Of a DNA stretch of 64,000 bases, positions 1-13,700 are shown one piece after another. Made by a program: the position numbers and the translations under genes. Numbering within the stretch: the first letter of the stretch is position 1; the number at the start of each line of letters is the position of its first letter. The stretch lies in assembly GCA_036874045.1 (NCBI GenBank), contig CM072335.1:4484001-4548000 (forward strand), in the 5' to 3' direction. The notes beneath the pieces were generated by a model, which ran no database searches, was not told the DNA's origin, and saw only the letters and a list, made by a program, of their open reading frames with translations. The stretch is from Cymodocea nodosa (Eukaryota > Streptophyta > Magnoliopsida > Alismatales > Cymodoceaceae).

Positions 1-814
1 TATATGAAAATTTGTGCAAGAGGTTTATATAAGAATTCAATTTTTTTTTAAAAAAAGGCAAATAGTAGGAAACTAGGGACGTTCTTTCAGGCCTTCAACT
101 TCAAGGACAAGGTACCTTAGTAAAAGAGTTAGTTTGGCACTGTCTGGAAAACTTCAAGGATTTTTTTACTTCAGAATTTAAAGATAAAAACTCCTCTTAC
201 AGTGGGAAATCTGAGAACCAACAGAGACCGATATCGTAACCAAAGATGCAGAATACGGATGCTTAGCCAAGTGAGAACTACTGTGCTATATGATGTTTGA
301 AGTCCCGGTGTGTCCTGAAAATTGTACCAAGACAATTAACATATAAATAAAGCTGATTGTGGCTATCACAAACTCTTAAAGACATCACTAACAATGAGAA
401 ATGTACCAATAGTAGTATGCCAAGGGAAAGTCCAATCAACTGAGCTACTACTTCCCAGACCTCTTCCTGGGATATTAAAGCATGGTAAGATATGAGATTG
501 GATCAGTCTCAGTTATAAAGATGAAAATGGGTATAGCATGATTACGACCTCATACGGTCAAAGAATGCTCTGTTACCAGATCTAAAAGGATGTGAGAAAG
601 CAGATTTCTGGGAAAATATCAAGTGATCAATTAAAAGAATTAAAAAGTTAAGATTCATGTAACATACATGGAAAATCTGTAGCCTAGACACTGTTGAATC
701 CTTATGTTTAAGACGTGTCTCATAAAGAGATTCAAGCTTGCAATTTTGTGTAAATATCCATTGTAGTTAGGGATCCTCATAAGATTTCCTAATTAACAGC
801 TTCAGCCACAGCTT
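1..814. other. Probable RUS-gene intron, no recognisable coding
   Basis: This stretch lies left of the LINE insertion and beyond the last RUS exon I can identify. I searched both strands for the next expected RUS exon (the segment after the DVAAK residues) and for transposon motifs and found neither. It is probably still RUS intron sequence; the gene would continue left of the window. Confidence 0.4.
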
Positions 815-839
815 TTTTATTAGAAGATACAAATACAAC
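815..839. repeat. Left target-site duplication of RTE LINE
   Basis: A 25-bp sequence (core TTAGAAGATACAAATACAAC) occurs here and again at 3971-3995, exactly flanking the LINE. A direct repeat of this length is the usual footprint of target-primed reverse transcription. Confidence 0.85.
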
Positions 840-869
840 AATAATCTGAGTCATAATTTCACTACATAG

Positions 870-919
870 GATAGACCACAAATCCTTTTCATCCGATAGA
901 CCACAAATCCTTTTCATCC
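870..919. repeat. 25-bp direct tandem duplication
   Basis: GATAGACCACAAATCC and the following bases form a 25-bp unit repeated exactly twice without spacer, near the 3' end of the LINE. It is probably a replication-slippage product after insertion. Confidence 0.85.
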
Positions 920-2127
920 AAATATTTCTATTTATTGTCAAGTCTTTGATTAAATTACATAAATTTAAATCTTTTCATGCAATTTTTTACCATGTATTTT
1001 AAGTTTACTTTTACTTTTAATTTTTTCCATACTGATTAAATATTCTCTCCAATGCATTCATTAATCTCCTAATGATATGATCAAACCATGTAAATCATTT
1101 TTCTCTTATCTTCAATAAATGCAACTCCTACTTTATTCCTAATAAAATTGTTTTTAAATTTATTTATTATAATATTACCACTCATCCATAAGCATACATA
1201 TTTTAGTAATACCAACTTTTTGCATATAGTCATATTTTATGGTCCAACATTTTGAGTTATAAAGTATGGTTGGACAAATAGCAATTTTATAGAATTTTTT
1301 TTTTATTTTAAAGATATCATCCTATCACATTATACTTAAAAAACATTTTTCCATTTCATCGATGCTATTTTAATCTATAAATAACATCCTCTATAATTTC
1401 ACCACTACCACTTATCATAAATACCAAATATTTAAAAATTTTACTTTTATAAATCTTATAGTCATCTACATATATACTTTCATTATTATTCCTATTTTTA
1501 TTAAACCTACATTCCATATTTTCAGTTTTTAACCTACTCAATTTAAATCCTCTGGACTTTAAAGTGTCTCTCCATAATTCTTATTTAAAACTAATTCCTA
1601 CTTGCTTTCATCAAATAAAATTGTCATTAGCAAATAGTATACATCAAGGTATTTCTCCTTAAATTTCTTTAGTTATTCCATCGATAATTAAGACAAAAAA
1701 AATATAAACTTAGGAAGAACCCTTTGTGTAAACTTATACCTATTCCCTAGTAACTACTCTTTCATAGGTATCATTTATAATATCAGTATATCTTATTACT
1801 ACTTTTCTTTCTGATATTCACCACAATAGGTTTTTAGATACACTATTATAAGTTTTTTTAAATCAATAAAAATCATATAGAAGTATTTTTCTTAACTCTA
1901 AAGTTTTCTATTAGTTGTATAAGTAAATATATAACTTCTATTGTTGACCTCTGGCATAAACTTATTGATTTTCAATGACTTTTTCCCATAATTTCATAGT
2001 ATGACTCATTAACTTAATATCATGATAATTAGTATAATTTTGTATGTCTCTCTTATTCTTAAATATAAATATTAAAGAATTTTTCTTCATTCATCTATTA
2101 TCTTAAAAATTATATTAACTTGTTTAA

Positions 2128-2349
2128 TTAACCACTTAATCCTACTTTACTCATACATTTCCACACTTCAATAGGAATACCATTTGGTCTAATTGTTTTC
2201 TTACATTTTATTTTCTTAATGACTTTTTCTACTTCTAAGTTACTAATTCTTCTAAAATAACTATAATTTATATCTTGCTTATTACTACACAAATTTTGCA
2301 TGTAAGAGTTTCTTATAGTCAAATCATCAAAAAGTTTACTAAAATACAT
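2128..2349 (-). pseudogene. LINE reverse transcriptase fragment
   Basis: The longest open piece of the LINE reverse transcriptase, about 73 codons. It contains VEKVIKKIKCKKTIRPNGIP, corresponding to the conserved GPDGIPxEvWK block of the RTE fingers region; the usual G-P-D is R-P-N here. Stops and frameshifts close the frame on both sides, so it is a relic. Confidence 0.8.
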
Positions 2350-3299
2350 ATACCATTTATCTTTTATTTTCTTTTCTTTTACTAAAACTCTATCATCCTC
2401 GTCTTTAATACACTTAACTTAAATCTTTAAATTATCATTCTCTAGCCTTAACCAATTTAAATATTTTATTTTCTCCTTGTGTTATATTCAAATTATCATA
2501 TAATTACTTATAAGCCTTATTTTTAACTTTACTAATGATATTCTTAGCATTCCTTTTTGCTAACTTATATTTCTCTAAATTTTCTTCATTTCTACATTTA
2601 TGATAAGTTTTATAGCATACTTTCTTTTCATTTTACTATCTATTGTACATCTTTATTTCACCACCAACTTTCATTACTCAATGGAGCTACCTTGGAAAAC
2701 TCTCCTAACATTTATATAACAATTTTTTTTAATACAAGTGGTCATTTCATTTCAAAGTTCATTTACCTCTTAGATCTAGTTCTTTTAAACAAGTTAATAT
2801 TTAAATATCATTTTCTTTTCACTTTTAGATTCCATCACCTAATTCTTCGATTCTTATGATCTTTCTCTTTTTAATATTTATATTAAAATTTAATATTGCA
2901 ACCTATTTTGTATAATTAAGTTTTCTCATGGAATAACCTTATAATCTTTACACATTCATTAACCTATTTTTCTAAAAAGCAAAAGATCTATTTAAATAGC
3001 ATTTTGACCACTACTAAATGTAATTAAATACTCTTCGCTTTTCCTAAAATAGGTGTTAAAAACTAAAAGGTCACAAGCTACATTAAAATCTAGAACTAAA
3101 TTTCCCTTTTCATTTCTATTACCAAAACTAAATCCTCCATGATTTCTTTCATAGCCATTATTTTACTCTCCTATATGACCCTTTAAATCCCCTCCAATAA
3201 AGAGTTTTTCACTAGTAGATATGTTTTGAACTAAACTATTCAAACCTTCTCAAAATTTTCTATTTAATAGTATCTTTTAAACTTATTTGTAGAGCATAT

Positions 3300-3361
3300 A
3301 TACTAATTATATTATCTTCTTTCATATCATATACTAATTATATTATCTTCTTTCATATCAT
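3300..3361. repeat. 31-bp exact tandem duplication inside LINE
   Basis: A 31-bp unit beginning ATACTAATTATATTATCTTC is present twice head to tail. It lies in the endonuclease part of the LINE and would shift the frame, since 31 is not a multiple of three. Confidence 0.9.
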
Positions 3362-3970
3362 AAGCTCGATCACTATAATTCTATCTCCTATCCTTATTAT
3401 CTCAACAATTTTATCTCTTAAAATTTTATCAACTATTATTCCAACTTCATTTCTACGTTAATCATTTCCTATATACCAAAATTTGAAACAACTATCTTCA
3501 ATTATCCAAGAATTTTCTATTACCATTTAGTTTCATGCAAACATAATATATTAATTTTCCTTCTTATCATTATATCTACTAATTGCATACTCTTACCAAT
3601 TAAAGTTCTTGTATTCCAAGTTGTTAGTTCAATTTTGATGTTTTGAATTAACTTCTTTACCTACACCCATCTATTAAGATGTGATAATTCTTTTCTTTTT
3701 TTCATCTGCATCCAGGCATTAATATCGAGCCCCTAACTTGAAAATGTCTCACCCAAGGTATGCAATGATTCTCTCTTGTTTTCTTTCCATTACACTCAAG
3801 GTCCAACACAATAAGCTACTAAAAATGCTATATCCTAATGAATTATATTTAGGATTCATGTTCATAAAGAGTTGACAAGTTTTTATATTCAGCTATCTAC
3901 CTAACGCTAACTCTCATCCTTTATCCAAACTTGAGACCAATCATGAAAAGATGAACTTCCACAAACAGAG

Positions 3971-3995
3971 TTTTATTAGAAGATACAAATACAAC
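3971..3995. repeat. Right target-site duplication of RTE LINE
   Basis: The second copy of the 25-bp sequence at 815-839, adjoining the 5' end of the minus-strand LINE. Identity of both copies supports one insertion event. Confidence 0.85.
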
Positions 3996-4246
3996 TTGAA
4001 AATGTAAAAAGCAACTTATTAGAATGGATTACCATATTTTTTGTAAAATTATTATGAAATTTCTGTATATCATTACTTTTTTTATAATTGTTTTAAGGAA
4101 TATTAACAACCTTAAAAAAATTCCTTCCCATTTTTCTTGTTTTCCAGGTGCCTTCGCTATGTTATTAGATGTTGATGTATGTTAGTCAAAATTTCGCTAA
4201 GATACCAACATGTCACATTTAAGTTTCCAGCATGACTCTAATATGA

Positions 4247-4444
4247 CATCAACATGAAAGCTTTCTGACTAGAGAATTTTCTTTACCATGATTCAATTTT
4301 TGGTATATGATACTGGCATGTTTCAATTTCTGTGATTAGAATTTTACTTACAATGTTTCAATTGGAATATGATACTGGCATGTTTCAATTTCTGTTATTA
4401 GAATTTTACTTGCCATGTTTCAATTGATATATGATACTGGCATA
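4247..4444. repeat. About three tandem copies of a 62-bp unit
   Basis: The marker GATACTGGCATGTTTCAATT recurs: GATACTGG starts at 4309, 4371 and 4433, a period of 62 bp. The left copy is more diverged. This is a small minisatellite in a RUS intron, just downstream of the last visible exon. Confidence 0.8.
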
Positions 4445-4715
4445 TTCACAATGTATAGAAAGGTGTCAATTTTTGACTTAGCAAAATCCAACATGAAACA
4501 GAATTTTAAAACCTTCATTACAACTAAAAATTTAAATGAAAATATCTTTATCTAAATGGTACAACGAAACAAGAACACTATAAAGAATTAAAGGTATGTA
4601 AATATAATAAGTTATTAAAAAGATAAGGCACGGTAAAGGAATTATGTATTGAAGTTTTATTATCATTTGAGATACATATATATACATTAATCTTTACCTA
4701 TGACTAAAAAGATAC

Positions 4716-7700
4716 CTTTGCTGCAACATCCCCAAGATTACCAGAGATTGCAAAATGATTTTGTATCACACGAAATGAAGGGTCTTTTAGTCCTCTTGCA
4801 ATGGCCTATACAATTATCATGTCAGTTCCAAGGCATTGAAATAATGATGCTGCAAAATATCGATATTTCCAATGGAATGTGCTGATAAATAATCTAACAG
4901 AAAAAAAGGGTCATCAATAAAAATAACACTGATGTTAGATGGAAACACATTGTTACTTGAAATTTGCATACCTTGGCAAAATTTCCCAGTGATGCAAAGA
5001 GGAGAAAGTAGTTTGGATAGAGGTTTGTGCATAGCTCAAAGATACTGCACAAAAAGACTAACAAGATGAGGCTAAGAATTTGTGGAGCATTCAAGTTGTA
5101 GTTACCATACCTTCCTGAACTACCAACAAAATCTGCATACATACGCCATTTTTTTGGGTCATCATCAAACAACTTTCCAAAGCGTCCACCTAGAAAACAT
5201 AGTATTAACACCTAACTGGAATATAGGAGCTGCATGATTTGTTATCTTTATCATGGCTTATAGCATAAACTTCAGACCAATGAGTAGGCGACCAAAAGCT
5301 CCAAAACCATCCTTAGAAACCCATCTAAAAAAATTTCAAACATCAAATTAGAAAATTCTATACAGTGAAATTATTATCATTACAAATGGAAAGAAAACAA
5401 GGCAAAATGTAAAAGTTAATCAATGTTTGATTAAAGAAAACCATGATAATAACATGTGAATTTTCAGATGAACACATTGATGGAGTGAAACAAAAGAATT
5501 ACTAGAAGATGGTAAAAAGCTCAAAATAGTAAAGTAGTTCAAATAGTTACTTGACAGCAGCAGCAGAAGCAGCAACTGCAGTTCCTGAAAAAGATCCTAC
5601 ACCTACAGCCTGGTCCATATATATGCATAAAAAATCAGCAAAAAATACTACTCAAAGCTTCATAAGGAAAAAATGCACCCATTAACACTAGCAACCCAAA
5701 AGATTAGGGATTTTTTCACAAAATGACATGTGCAACAGATCTAAACATATTTCTTTATGTCTGCTGCCACCAAGTTCAGACTATTATTAGTTAGAAAAAT
5801 AGGCATGTTTAGTGTATTTCTTTTGAAACTCATGTATGTCTAGTATAATGGTAAATTAATAAATTATTGGTTGAAATACAATAAAACAATCGACATATGT
5901 TAAGAAAAGTTTCATATTGGTGCAGTGTCAGATTTTCCAGTAAACTAAGATAATAAATATGTCAGTGAAATTTGAGTGACAAGTGAAGACATTTGGTAGC
6001 ATGATATTGTGGGTCACTTGGAGTCTGATGAAATCCTAGTCAAGATTGAAATGATTGTAGTCATTGTCCATAACTAAACAAAACTCATCACACAGTTGAG
6101 TTGTGAAATTTATAATTTTGAGCAATGGACAAAGTTTGACACTCATGTGTATTACAAAGTACCTTGAGAAGACTTGATGTCACCAGTGTATTACAAACCC
6201 ATCCAGTCACATTCGTGGGGAACTGAAAAAGCATGTAATCCAAATAATCATCTGACACTGATCCTGAAATATGACAGAAAAATTCTAACCAATTATCTTC
6301 TTCATCAAATTTCTGAAAGAAGATTCTGTAGATGAGACAATGCCATAGAATCCATTAAATTTTTCTATACCATGGACACATGAAATCCAAAAATTTCAGA
6401 GTATTCTTCAACCATTAAAAGTAGATTTCATCACAGAACTCCTGAAGTCATTTAGTCTGAATAGAAACATGTGACCAGGAAGTAGATATACCCAAACAGT
6501 TGGTGGTGTTTTCTGACAAATGCTGTCCAATATTTCAATTTCACTCAGCCTTACTCGTGAGTCAAGAGAAATCCCACAGTATTCTTCAGAGTCCATATAC
6601 AAAAGTAAACTTCTACATGACCATGGTCTGTTAGTATTGGCCTCTTTCTAAGAATCATGAGTACAATACCTTATGTTGAAAAGCTTCAATGGCAAGGAGA
6701 AATTTTATAATTTTCTTGAGCCATCATGTGAGAATACAAGATATAAGTGGAAAATGAATAATTCTATTAGCAAAAATAAGGCCTCTATATTTAGAGGCTA
6801 CATAAAAAGACAAACCAAATTTAGCCAATGTGGAACTAAACCCACAATACCCATGTAACCCTAATATATCATTTATTCTCACACTCCCTCTCAATCTAGA
6901 ACATCCAAGACCATGTGGAGGTAGTAACTGTAGAGAACCTCCAACCATGTGAAGGTAGCAACAATAGAGAACCTCTAACCATGTGGAGGCAACAACAATA
7001 GAACAATCTAAGATAAGTTTAGAAATAACTAATCTCGAATGGTAGTAAAGTAACCATCTGTTAGATATCTAACATTGTGAGGATCCATTTATGGATCCAT
7101 TTATCTCTATGTAAGTATATAAGAGTGTAACCCCTTTAGAAATTGTTATGAAGGTAGAAAACCCCTTGTATGGAATATGGTTATTCTTCTTCTCCTTTCT
7201 TCTCCTTCTCCCTCTTCTTCCTCTCTTGCTTCCTTCATCTTCTTCACCATCAACTTCAACTTGGTATCAGAGCAGAGGTCGACAGACACAAGTGGACAAC
7301 CCCTGACAGACGCACATCCAACACGCGGAACCCGCATGTAAATGTAGGTTGACGGACGTGTGCAGACAGCTCCAGATGGACGCATGTGCAACACGCAAAA
7401 CCCATGCGTACACGTAGCATGCTCATGTGCGTCACCGCCCATGACTGCCATTTGTGCTCATCTGCTCCGCTCACTCCCACTATGCGCTCCACTCGTTTCT
7501 ACTACACCTTGCAGCACTCGACAAAATCAGAAGCCTCCACGCGAATGAACCTATTCATTGTTTTGAAGATGTCTGTTGCTTACACATGTCAAAGATAGCG
7601 GTTTTGTCCTGTCCACCACCTAAGTAGCAGCTTTGAAGATATCTGTTGCTTGCTTGAACTTGTCTGCTGTGCAGTTCAACTGCCGAATGTAGCAGCTCGA

Positions 7701-10700
7701 CGTCATATGCATCAAATGCAATCGCAATTTTGAAGTTTTGAAGTTCAATCGTCAGATACTGTTCTGCATGTTCTGTGAGGTCTGCTTTCCCCCATTGTTT
7801 GCTTGATCATCTGCTTGGTCCACTGCAGATTTTGACTTCTCATGGCGAGCTCCTCAGCTCCTCAAAGTGATTTATTGATTCACAGTTTTCCGAGCATCTC
7901 TCAGAAACTCAATGGATCTAACTATATCATTTGGCAGCAGAATTTTGAGAATATTGTCATTGCCTTTCGCTAAGAACATCACCTCTACCAATCACTGCCA
8001 GATGTAAAAGACTCTTAGTATAGAGATTGAATGGCTGATGATATAGCCATCATTTCTTAGATGGTATCAAGTATGGAGGACTCTATCGTCAATGGAGTCT
8101 CCATGCTTTGGCCTGCTAAAGCTCTTTGGAACAATCTCCGTCACATTTATAAATACAACAAAAATATATCCAAGACTTTCGCTATTTATGAGAATCTTCT
8201 TTAACTTTGGCAAGGAGAGGGTTCTATCTAACAGCTCTTTAGTACTTTACGTGGGTTGATCAATGAACTTAATGTGTATCAACTACCCACTTCTAATATT
8301 CGCACTTTTCAGAGGTATAGGGAAGAACTTACTATTGTTGTCTTCCTTTCTACTCTCCTTCTTGATGTTTCTTCACAGATTCGAGGCTCCATTCTTAGTG
8401 TGGAATATATGCCAAGTTTAGATGAAACTTTTGGAAAAGTCTTGCATGTGTCCACTAGATCATCAAATGTATTCACCTCTGATCCATCTGCACTAATTGC
8501 CTCAAATGGTCCTAACCATGGTTGTGGCACCTGTGGAGATAGACAGCGACTCAAATGTCAATGGTGTGGTAAATTGGGTCACAAATCTGAGAAGAGCTAG
8601 GAAAAGTTTCCACATCTAAAGCTTTAATTTGCTCGTGTAGCTACTACTAGTGTCTCTCCTTCCACTTCTGGTATCATTACTTTGTCTCAAGAGGACTATG
8701 ATCGTCTCACCCAGGGACAAAGACAACCTTCCACAGCCATGATCGCTCAAACACCATCCTCTTGCTCAGGTATCCAGCATTCCACTGCCCTGATTACTTC
8801 TAAAGATGATTTTTAGGTCCTAGACTCTGAAGTCACTTCCCATGTATCAGGTACATCCACCCTATTTGATAAATTTTTTGTCTTTCATGATAAAACCTCT
8901 ATTGTCATAGCCAATGGTCGTTTGTGTCTCATATCTGGTCAAAAGTAGATACAAGTTTCCTCGTAGATACGGCTAAACAACATTCTTTATATACCTGAGT
9001 TTTCTTTTAATCTTTTATCCATTAATGTCATTACTACTCAGTTACAGTGTTTTGTGACCTTTTTTCCTTTTCATGTAACCTTTCAGGACCTTCAGATGGG
9101 GAAGAGGATTAGTTTGGGGCGTAAGTCATCGACCTCTAGAGCTTATGTGCTGGTTCGTGACCATATTCCTCAAGGTCTGGCAACTGGTCTCACTAGCATT
9201 GATTCCTCTTTTTTGTGGCACTATCGGCTTGGACATCTATCTCATCGAAAATTGTGTCAAACCCTTCCTTGGCTTTCTCTATCTTCGTTTCAATGTAAGT
9301 CTTGTCAATTAGGTAAGTATCACCATGCTACCTTCAAGCAGTTGCATCTTACTTCATCTACTAATATGTTTGATATTGTTCATTGTAATATTTGATGTCC
9401 CAATCGTGTTGTATTGTGTCGTGGTCACAAGTATTACATAGTCTTTGTGAATGATTATTCTCGTGTTGCTTAAACTTACTTGTTAAAGTCCCGTAAAGAT
9501 GTTCTTGATGTATTGAAAATTTTCTTGGCTGAAATTAAAAATCAATTCTCTGTTTTTCCCAAAATTTTACATATTGACAATACTCTTGAGTTTATGCACC
9601 ATCAATTTCAAAGTTTTTGTGCCTCCTCTGACATCGTCCATCAAACTACTTGCCCCTACACCTCTCAACAGAATGGTGTGGCTAAGCGCAAGCATCGTCA
9701 CACATTCTTGATGTTACTTGTACTCTTATGGTTCATATGTAGGTTCCTCATTACCTTTGGATTGATGTCGTTCTTACCTCAGTTTTTCTAATTAACCGGA
9801 TGCCTTCTACTCCCTTGGGATGTAATATCCCTCTGCACCGTCTCTATTTTGATAGACTTTTTTCCCATTCCTCTTAAGGTTTTTAGTTGTGTAGTGTTTG
9901 TACATTATCATACACTTAGGCTTAACAAGTTCTCTCCTCGTGCCATCAAGTGTATCTTTGTTGGGTATCCTCGTCACCAAAAGGGATACTGCCTATACCA
10001 TCCTCTCACCAAATGCTACTATGTCTCTATGGACATCACTTTTTTTTGAGTCTCAACTATATTTTAGTATTGTTGCACCTTCACCTACCACTTCTATTCC
10101 TACCCCTAGTCCTCTCTTTCTTAACACTTCCTTTTCTCATGGTGCCATATCTTCTCTAGAGGAATCACACCTTACTGAGACTTGTCCTCCCGATACTCTA
10201 CAAGTTTATCGTCGTTGACAACACACACCTCTCGTGGTAGATCCTCCTACATCCTTTGACCTAGCTACAAGCTCCTCTCCTCCTCCAGAGCTACCTTTCC
10301 ACCCCACACCCTTAGAAGAAGTAGATCTTCCGATTGCATTGCGCAAAGGAATCCGCTCCTGCACACAACATCCTCTCTCTCATGTTGTCTTCTATGCTAA
10401 CATTCTTCCTACTTCTCGTGCTTTTGCTCTTACCCTCACTGATGAGTCTATGCCTAAGGATTATCAAGAAGTACTTCAGGTTCCTTATTGAAAGGCCGCC
10501 ATGGATGACGAGATTGATGTCCTTCTCTCTCGTGGTATGTGGGATCTTATTCCTTGTCACTCTTTGGCGAATGTTGTCTCTTGCAGATGAGTGTTTACTA
10601 TCAAGCGCCGACCTAATGGTATAGTTGATCGCTATAAGGCTCATATGGTTGCTCGTGATTTTACTCAAGAGTACAGGATTGACTACTCTGACACTTTCTC

Positions 10701-13700
10701 TCCAATAGCTTGCCTTAACTCTATTCGGGTTCTTCTATCTATGGCCATCAATTTGAATGGGAAGCATCAAATCAAATATAGACAAAAATCAATGAAATTT
10801 CAAGATAAGTCTAGGATTTGTGACTTATCAACACAACATTGAACTCGACATTGACATGGTAATTTTTCACTAAAGTTTCAACAACATGAATTTAACACGT
10901 CAAAATTTTACCATGTGCTGAATTTTCAACTAAAAATGGTCCAACATGAAATCACAGTTGAATTGCTTCTTGGAAACATGTGACTAGGAAGCAAATATAT
11001 CCAAACAAGTGGTGACTCTTTTTTTGGTAAGTGTTGTCCAATATTTATTGTTAGAGATCTAATATTGTAAGGATCCATTTATGGATCCATTTATCTCTAT
11101 GTAAGTATATAAGGGTGTAACCCCTTTGCAGATATTATGCAAAAATGAAATAGGTTTTCTCCTCCTTCCTTCCTTTCCATATCTTTTGCTTCCTTCTTCC
11201 ACATTCACCGCAAAACTCAACTTGGTATCAGAGCAGAGGTCGACGAACGCATGAGAACAACATGTGGAACCCACATGCAAATGCAGGTTGATGGACGCGT
11301 GCGAACAGCTTCTGACGGACACGCATGTATGAGCACCTATGCGTGCACGCAGCACCCAGGCGTGTGCGTCACAACCTGTGACCATCGTTTGTGCCCTTCC
11401 GCTCCTGCTTCCATTGTTAATCACTGATCTAGCTTCAATGAAATCCAAGCATTGTTGCTTCCTCCACCGCTGGATGTAACGGCTCTGCATCATATGCTTT
11501 TTTGAAGTTCAGTCGCCAGATACTGTTCTACGAGGGCTCCTTTCCACTGTTCACCTAATCATCTTCTTAGTCCACCGCAGATTTTGACTTCTCATGGCGA
11601 GCTCCTCGGCTCCTCGAAGTGATTTATTAATTCGCAGTTTTCCGAGCATATCTCAGAAACTCAATGGATCTAACTATATCATTTGACAACAAAATTTTGA
11701 GAATATTGTCATTGTCTTTCATCAAGAGTGTCACCTCTACCAATCACCACCAAATGTGAAAGACTCTCAGTATAGAGATTGGATAGCTAATAATGCAGCC
11801 ATCATTTCCTAGATGATGTCAAGCATGGAGGACTCTATTGCCAATGGAGTCTCCATACTTTGGCCTACAAAAGCTCTTTGGGATATTCTTCGTCACATCT
11901 ATGGGCACGACAATAATATATCCAAGATTTTCGTTGTTTACGAGAACCTTCTTCAACTTCGACAAGGAGAGGGTTCCATCCAACAGCTCTTTAGTACTTT
12001 ACGTAGGTTGATCAAAGAGCTTAATGTGTATCAACCACCCACTTCTGATATCCACACCTTTCAAAGGTACAGGGAAGAACTTGTCGTTGTTGTCTTCCTT
12101 GCTGCTCTCCTTTTGGATGTTTCTTCACAGATTCAAGGATCCATTCTTAGTGCGTAACATATGCTGAGTTTAGATGCAACTTTTGAAAAGGCCATGCATG
12201 TATCCACTAGATTATCAAATGTATTCACCCTTGATCCATCTGCATTGGTTGCCTCAAATGGTCCTAACCGTGGTCGTGGCACCCGTAGAGATAAACAACG
12301 ACCCAAATGTTAATGGTATGGTAAATTGGGTCACAGATCTAAAAAGTGTTAGGAGAAGTTTCCACATCTAAAGTCTCAATTTGCTCATGTAGCTACTACT
12401 AGTGTCTCCCCCTCCACTTCTAGTATCATTTCCTTTGTCTCAAGAGGACTATGACCATCTCATCCAAGGACAAGGATAACCTTCCATGGCCACAATCGCT
12501 CAGACACCATCCTCTCGCTCAAATATCCAATCTTCCACTGCCCTGATTACTTCTAAAGATGATTCTTAGGTCTTATACTCTAGAGTCACTTCCCATGTAT
12601 CAGGTGCATCCACCTTATTTGATAAACTTTCTGCTCTTCCTGAAAAAACTTTCATTGTCATAGCCGATGATCGTTTGTATCCCGTATCTAGTTAGGGGGA
12701 GATACAAGTTTCCTCGTAGATACGACTAAACAATGTTATTTATTTACTTGAGTTTTCTTTTAACCTTTTGTCCATTAGTACCATTACTACTCAGTTACAG
12801 TACTTTATGACCTTTTTTCCTTTTCATGTAACATTTCAGGACCTTCAGATGGGGAAGAGGATTGGTTTGGAACGTAAGTCATCAACCACTAGAGCTTATG
12901 TGCTGGTTCATGACCATATTCCTCGAGGTCTGGTGATGGGTCTCTCTAACACCGATTCCTCTTTTTTGTGGCACTGTCAACTTGGACATCTATCTCATCG
13001 AAAATTGTGTCAAACCCTTCCTTGGCTTTCTCTATCTTTGTTTCAATGTAAGTCTTGTCAATTAGGTAAGCATCACCATGCTACCTTCAAGCAGTTGCAT
13101 CTTGCTTCATCTACTAATATGTTTGATATTGTTCATTGTGATATTTGAGGTCTCAATCGTGTTGTGTCGTGTCGTGGTCACAAGTATTACATAGTCTTTG
13201 TGGATGATTATTCTTGTGTTGCTTGGACTTATCTGTTAAAGTCCCGTAAAAATGTTCTTTATGTCTTGAAAATTTTCTTGGCTGAAATTAAAAATCAATT
13301 CTCTGTTTTTCCCAAAATTTTACATACTAATAATGCTCCTGAGTTTATGCACCATCAATTTCATAGTTTTTGTGCCTCCTTTAGCATCATCCATCATACT
13401 ACTTGCCATCACACCTCTCAACAGAATGGTGTGGCTGAGTGCAAGCATCATCACATTCTTGATATTGCTCGAACTCTTATGGTTCATATGCAGGTTCCTC
13501 ATTACCTTTGGGTTGATATCGTGCTTACTTCAGTTTTTCCAATTAATCGGATGTCCTCTACTCCCTTGGGAGGTGACATCCCTCTACACTGTCTCTACTC
13601 TGATAGAGACTCATTTCCTATTCCTCTTAAGGTTTTTGGCTGTATAGCATTTGTACATGATCATACTCTTAGACTTAACAAATTGTCTCCTCATGTAATC

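Larger units (their letters stand above)
840..3970 (-). mobile_element. RTE-type LINE, nearly full length, degenerate
   Basis: A non-LTR retrotransposon on the minus strand, 3131 bp between two identical 25-bp target duplications. Near its 5' end (about 3640-3530 on the minus strand) it encodes an apurinic-type endonuclease start, with fragments TLIGKSMQLVDIMIRRKIN and LCLHETKW, the usual opening of plant RTE LINEs (often mis-annotated as craniofacial development protein 2-like). Reverse-transcriptase sequence follows; at 2190-2130 the motif RPNGIPIEVWKC is readable. The length fits a near-complete RTE element, which has one endonuclease-RT ORF and a short 3' UTR. Many stops and frameshifts break the frame, so it is inactive. 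It lies in the RUS intron in the same orientation as the host gene. Confidence 0.85.
7059..10770 (+). mobile_element. Copia element A, 3'-truncated and degenerate
   Basis: A Ty1/copia retrotransposon remnant. The 5' LTR begins TGTTAGATATCTAACATTG at 7059 and is followed by a primer-binding site TGGTATCAGAGC at 7262, matching initiator methionine tRNA. A gag relic starts at ATG 7842; zinc-knuckle, protease-like, integrase and the first reverse-transcriptase blocks follow in copia order. The element stops inside reverse transcriptase just after the AIN residues (about 10756) and joins unrelated sequence; no RNase H or 3' LTR exists. Many stops interrupt it. It is closely related to element B and lies antisense to the RUS gene. 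Confidence 0.9.

Noticed and set aside
6408-6602. 64-codon minus-strand ORF that looks partly coding
   Set aside because: It lies in repeat R copy 1; the other copies do not preserve the frame and no family was recognised.
6911-7012. Regularly spaced repeats as a CRISPR-like array
   Set aside because: The 34-bp units are contiguous without unique spacers, and the sequence is plant nuclear.
7146-7598. Overlapping ORFs on both strands in a GC-richer patch
   Set aside because: This is the untranslated leader of copia A between the LTR and gag; the peptides show no family and are not shared in frame with copia B.
11059-11493. 144-codon minus-strand ORF
   Set aside because: It runs antisense through the copia B LTR and leader; an accidental frame.
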